Positions 62,301 to 64,000 of a DNA stretch of 64,000 nucleotides are shown here, piece by piece. This DNA comes from Chitinophaga sp. HK235. Lineage in GTDB: Bacteria > Bacteroidota > Bacteroidia > Chitinophagales > Chitinophagaceae. Location of the stretch: NCBI RefSeq assembly GCF_018255755.1, contig NZ_CP073766.1:8244501-8308500 (forward strand), read 5' to 3'. The notes beneath the pieces were generated by a model. The model had not been told where the DNA came from. It made no database searches and saw only the letters and a program-made list of their open reading frames with translations. The stretch's first letter is position 1; each line of letters starts with the position of its first letter. A program made the position numbers and the translations under genes.

Positions 62301-64000
62301 CAGAGTTCACCGGGCACTCCTGCGGGAACAGGTTCCAGCGCATTGTTCAGGATGTAAATCCGGCAGTTGGGTATCGGTTTTCCGATGGATACATTTTCTC
62401 CGGAAGGTAGTGCCGGCTTGTATTTCATCGTAGTAACGATAACGGTTGTTTCCGTAGGGCCGTAAACGTTAAGGATATCTATTCCCTTTATCAGACTGGC
62501 ATAATCATACAGGATATGATCGATAACAGATTCTGCGCCTACAAACAACTTATTGAGTGCAAGGGGTTTGTTTTGCTGTTTAAGTTGATCGTATACTTCT
62601 TTCAGCAACACCGGCGGAATATAAGCGAAGGTGATATTTTCCGCTTGCAGGAATCCGGCCAGTTTAGCTGCATCGAAGAGGCGGCTTTTATCCAGTACCA
62701 CCAGGGTGGCGCCACTGGTGAGGGCTACGAATATTTCCGCGATGCTGGCATCAAATGAGATATTGGCCAGGGCCAGTACACGGTCGCTGGTGTCAATGCC
62801 TTTATTGAAAAGACCTTTGTAGGCCACTATAAAATTGGTAACGCCGCTGTGTTTTACGGCAATGCCTTTGGGACGGCCGGTAGAGCCGGAAGTATAGATA
62901 ACATAAGCCGGATCTTCCGGAGCATTATGGATCGTGAAATCCGCTAACGCTTTATCTCCCTTGATTCCATCCAGCAGCAACAGATGACCGGCTTCGTTGC
63001 TGAAGCAGTCCTGTTTTTCGCTGTACACCTGGCGGGTGGTAAGAATAAATTTGGCAGCACTGTCTTTCAGGATATACTGAATGCGTTCATCCGGATAGTC
63101 AGCATCTACCGGCAGATAAGCTGCTCCGGCTTTTAATACACCCAGCATGCCGGTGATCATCATTTCGGAACGATCACAAACCAGGGCTACTACGTCTTTA
63201 GGACCGATGCCGCTGTCTTTCAGCAGGGTGGCCAGTTGCAGGGCATGCTGCCATAAGGCATGATAGGTCAGTTGTTTGTCTTCATACTGTACTGCCACTT
63301 GCTCGGGATGCAGTTTCGCTTGTTTTTCGAATAATGCCAGGATGGTCTGGTCTTTCTCTGCGAAGTCAACAGCTGTATCATTGAATGTTTCCAGCAGTTG
63401 TTGTTTTTCTGCGGAGGAAAGGAAAGTGACGTCTTCCACTTTGGAGCCAGGTTGACTGACAATGAACTGCAGTACCTGATGCAAATGAACGCCCATCTGT
63501 GTGATAAACCAGGCGGCGTATTTGCCGGTATGATGGATTTCCAGTTCAAACGAAGTGGCTGTTCTACGGAAGTCGAAGGAGAGCTTCGACTGTTCGCGGT
63601 AGCTGTTGGCACCTGTTAACGGAAAGTAGGAAAAGGCGTAATTGAACAGGTCTCTGGGAGAGCCATGCAGCGCCTGATATTTTTCTGAGAATTTATCAAA
63701 AGGATAATCCCGGTGAGAATAGGCAGTTTTCAGCTCTTCCTGGAATGATTGAAGCAGCTGTTTGATGGTGGTACCTGACTGAATATTGGCAGACAGGAAT
63801 ACCGGGGCAGCGGAAGTATCTCCGTTGGACAGCACTGGTGCAGGACCTGCTATCAGCAGTTCTGTTGCAGCTGTGTATTTATGCAGAAAGATGGATAACG
63901 CAGTGACTAAAAACACATAGATACCGGTATCCTGATCATTGCATATTTTTTTCAGCGCAGCTGCAGTGGCTTCATCCAGCGCGAAGGTCTGACTGCCGGG
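53321..64000 (-). CDS. Non-ribosomal peptide synthetase, 3' part (C-A-T-C-C-A-T-C-A-T-TE), truncated by window edge
   Basis: The frame stays open through 64000, so the start is outside. Domains in reading order (nt): C end about 64000-63400; A1 63330-61870 with DNQVKIRGYRIEPGE; T1 with LGGHSL near 61710; C2 with HHIISDG (61150-61175); C3 with HHLFVDG (59771-59791), a tandem condensation domain; A2 58860-57400; T2 with LGGQSL near 57270; C4 with HHIISDE (56704-56725, Gly replaced by Glu); A3 55740-54330; T3 with IGGNSI near 54180; thioesterase with GYSAGG (53801-53818) and a late histidine. The specificity code of A2 reads DMGEIGSVDK by hand alignment, near the known ornithine code. It makes part of a peptide released by the terminal TE; the product is unknown. 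Confidence 0.95.
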   Translation of the reverse strand, partial: PGSQTFALDEATAAALKKICNDQDTGIYVFLVTALSIFLHKYTAATELLIAGPAPVLSNGDTSAAPVFLSANIQSGTTIKQLLQSFQEELKTAYSHRDYPFDKFSEKYQALHGSPRDLFNYAFSYFPLTGANSYREQSKLSFDFRRTATSFELEIHHTGKYAAWFITQMGVHLHQVLQFIVSQPGSKVEDVTFLSSAEKQQLLETFNDTAVDFAEKDQTILALFEKQAKLHPEQVAVQYEDKQLTYHALWQHALQLATLLKDSGIGPKDVVALVCDRSEMMITGMLGVLKAGAAYLPVDADYPDERIQYILKDSAAKFILTTRQVYSEKQDCFSNEAGHLLLLDGIKGDKALADFTIHNAPEDPAYVIYTSGSTGRPKGIAVKHSGVTNFIVAYKGLFNKGIDTSDRVLALANISFDASIAEIFVALTSGATLVVLDKSRLFDAAKLAGFLQAENITFAYIPPVLLKEVYDQLKQQNKPLALNKLFVGAESVIDHILYDYASLIKGIDILNVYGPTETTVIVTTMKYKPALPSGENVSIGKPIPNCRIYILNNALEPVPAGVPGELCIAGAGVTLGYLNNETLTAAKFVDDPFHPGQKMYLSGDLARWTPDGNIQFIGRKDNQVKIRGYRIEPGEIATILQQQPAVKEAVVAPLTDDNGSKYLCAWVVPAGETNITAIRAALSAQLPEYMIPARFVMLEKIPVTSNGKTDFKKLPHPAQQERVISAEEQPANQLEEQLLAIWQELLNIRQIGTNDNFFELGGHSLKAAKLITIILRDLHVEIPLRQVFVNGTIKQLAAYIRQAEQSVRFEIPVAAVTSHSPASFSQRGIYLSYLLNKEAINYNMPSSFEVIGKPDIPRLEAALKALMQRHAILRTGFSFTDEVIMQHIADEVPFEISVVHDEQPDFRAYITNLVRPFDLSNPPMLRALFIQKNDNAGILLFDMHHIISDGISMEVFMKDLQAFYLSEQLPPLKIQYRDYTSWLDDYRNSGDFEKNKQYWLNTFADKQVALDLPVDFPRSAERSLEGELYIVPLDKATASRLRKVVNKEGSTLFLLALAAYNLLLARYTGKKNITVGTPVAGRVHPDLEQLIGMFVHTLPVRCSMDMQQSFTTLLEQVRSTFFTALDHQLYPMEELAEQLELARDLNRNPLFDTMFSYHDLESSVWSGGDFSLVPLELDMKALDVKFDLSASLTTSGEDMMVLFNYSKSLFKAATIEQMAAQYISILEMVSHAPSLSLEAISQHIAPEKTTLPLYEDQPALFRYLGIDDSVYSAAYPLNTTQRDIYLTCVLDPEGYSLRPLAYFHINNPVDVPMWEAALQQVTLEEDGMRSVILTKDAEVFQAVKKETALCFSFLDISREVKTEADIPALVKKYCDENQDISKPPYKHYLFKVNDQHYVMAVSAHHLFVDGTSLKLLVEKTDNAYHLLKAGKYNGTAHTPYRNSVLDHLARFDTTDTENFWKNYLADVQPLSYSGAWSQEDKMVAGTLPVTGEEVQLLQQYCEQHGLKPHIFFKAVFVLLTKYYCSADQDFCIRENIAGRDEHEMNTIGVFSHVFPLLVTQQFFNEGTSFAELCRHLQQQKRTANPYRDISLALQNHIIGDEPLSFFYNYQNYIAPDTKMKMSALQRVYSGLSNHIELRVTAHSEGYTLKLEYNEKTFNGTHFLDRVQLLLTQVLRENIPLQKLQYLTQEELQELTAFGSNPGEKAERNVLELFEEQVQQKPDHVAVVFRDKNITYAELDRAADAVAAHLQEQGAQTGDIIGIMVDRSEWMIIGMLGVMKSGAAYLPIDPEYPQDRIDYLLSDSNAKMLLTHASGINRHPHSIIIEEIAQRNAAPVKHPIAPDQLAYVIYTSGTTGRPKGVLVEHRALSNVDLAWRKAYDLDKFEPRSLQMASFSFDMFTGEVVRMLTNGGRAIICTSEIRLDPVSFYELLTSNQINVLESTPALIAPLMDYIWEHKKDISFLKMIIVGSDACPLPFFKTLLERYAPGIRVLNSYGVTETCVDSGFYETSVTSLPAAGNTPIGTPLLNYTYYVCNASHQLVPVGQPGELWIGGAGVARGYQNRPDTTAEKFIISPHTQERVYRTGDLVRWLPCGNLEFMGRGDEQVKVRGYRIELKEIESVLLQLPQIKEVAVTVFGQANEKEMVCWYVSQSGKTLEDLKEQLKQYLPDYMVPAFFIALDHLPVTHNGKIDKKSLQDPLKYMDTQSTITATPETATEQALLTVWQDILKRNKIGVLDNFFELGGQSLRAMVLVSRIQKNFSADISLKDIFTYPTIRSLAVHIDNNALSAHQAPITKIAEQPHYLLSPAQKRMYVISHFKGAEISHNICDVCWVHGQLDIHRLEAAFQAMTNRHESLRTSFSMVNGEPVQVIHPKGTFHLTHLHGKEEDATTVAKNFVKGYDLSQAPLLRATVMEVNPEKHLLLFDIHHIISDEVSTGIFLRELWALYRGAMLPELSVQYKDYVAWLYSPANAGVITRQKQYWVQQLQGELPVMEMPYDFPRPLTKTFEGKDHLFRLDDSTAARALEFISRKGITLNMLMLSVYNILLSKYTSLEDIIVGIPVAGRTHADLEPVIGMFVNTLALRSYPTAEKVFEHFLDEVKATALAAYENQDYPFEELVETLQIKRDPGRNPLFDVLFQFISKQPREEYQGLHFEPFPLNMSVAKFDLTFLTIQSGEQIDFLLNYNSALLTEGSAQRFVKHFCNVLKQVLNNPAITLREVTLPDEAEIAQLRAFGGSPEKDAPRVTIPQLWQEKAPLYKDQIAVETSAGSITFGELDQQSTTLAIYLQEVYQVKPGDKVALMLQRTLDMPVALLAILKTGAAYVPVDPSFPAQRIEYILNNSECTMILADKDYHYSQPLFNIHGERQNISQQQLKPIHISPDDLAYIIYTSGSTGVPKGAMLEHLNVTSFVRNFEPVYGIVPGDKILAISNITFDLSVLEILCSLLSGVTVLLANDAEINDFPKVKELILQHKVNTLQMTPSRLSLFLNTVGLSVLSDIKTVITGGEPVTTGLFNSLKRCKNTRVFTSCGPTETCIYSTTDEAKDDRITIGKPLLNEQVFIVGNHGQLQPINVVGEIYIAGSGVGRGYCNQEALTNEKYFRDETLSLSPERIYKSGDIGRWLPDGRIECLGRKDTQVKLRGYRIELGELENALGKMEGIGVTAAIITTVKGEKQIAAFYEADREYGYSTIRTFLADRLPSYMLPLFCIHVEKMPINSNGKIDRKALDQLAQQHQAADRPFDEPVGTLQKALAEIWKSILDLDRISSTDNFFEIGGNSIKLIQVLNRIKKELDVNVPLTAAFTYPTIKALAEKIKMITEFGSVSEEEFYSVANAGKPQTIFCLPPAIGYSFIYAALAEYFPDYTICCLHFIEEENRLEKYFQVMDELQPDQPLILLGYSAGGNFAFELAKELENRGREVSDIILLDSFKRWLSKAKTPVELEATVHAYYQIVDWSIFAVEPEYLEVLKKNTMSKIEGYCKYMNGKTDPDTTNARIHLVKSKDEWQTPETNRDWKESSTNSFHIYEGEGRHPEMFNPEYISHNAGLISTILQQINVSQPSVV

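Overview
The window looks like a chromosome segment of a Bacteroidota bacterium, most likely Chitinophagaceae and perhaps Chitinophaga. This rests on gene content (TonB-dependent receptor, GH76, DUF4402, DUF6660, DUF4838, GG-type RiPP leaders, FemX-like protein), on TAnnTTTG-type -7 promoter boxes and on the absence of strong Shine-Dalgarno sites. The genus is inference.

Layout. 0.0-8.3 kb is ordinary scattered chromosome: the end of a DUF4402 protein, an S24/XRE repressor, a FemX-like enzyme, a secreted serine hydrolase divergent from a LysR regulator, a GH76 mannanase-like enzyme, a baeRF protein, a TetR regulator and a small CBM6-like protein. At 8.38 kb is tRNA-Leu(CAG). Directly behind it lies a low-GC accessory island (about 8.5-16.3 kb) with a truncated serine recombinase at the tRNA side, a four-gene SMC/condensin-type Wadjet (JetABCD) plasmid-defence operon, and a second serine-recombinase C-terminal scrap at the far side. 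16.9-27.3 kb holds cell-envelope genes: a mono-heme protein, a DUF2459 protein, a beta-helix lipoprotein, an outer-membrane protein, a TonB receptor with a DUF6660 metal-type partner, and a secreted lipoprotein. 27.4-35.2 kb is one tight operon (response regulator, HEAT membrane protein, GT2 synthase, TPR/YaiO outer-membrane protein, DUF4838 hydrolase-like protein) that reads as an exopolysaccharide synthesis and export machine.

36.7-45.5 kb is the most unusual part. A sigma-54 activator (bEBP) faces a seven-gene operon: two paralogous proteins with an acidic EFEFEG leader and a Gly/Ala/Lys-rich middle, a HExxH metallopeptidase-like protein, a 651-aa protein of unknown function, an AONS-like PLP enzyme with an inserted CxxC, a PD-(D/E)xK toxin-like nuclease, and an amidohydrolase. 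A near-consensus -24/-12 sigma-54 promoter sits just upstream of the first gene. I cannot assign this cluster to a named system; it is the best candidate here for an undescribed one, possibly a processed, secreted peptide/toxin system.

45.8-53.3 kb holds a monooxygenase-like lipoprotein, an AraC regulator, an LPG-synthase-type membrane protein, DoxX, a PL5-like alginate lyase, two orphan RiPP precursors with GG leaders, and a small membrane protein. 53.3-64.0 kb is the 3' end of a very large NRPS gene (C-A-T-C-C-A-T-C-A-T-TE within the window) that continues off the right edge.
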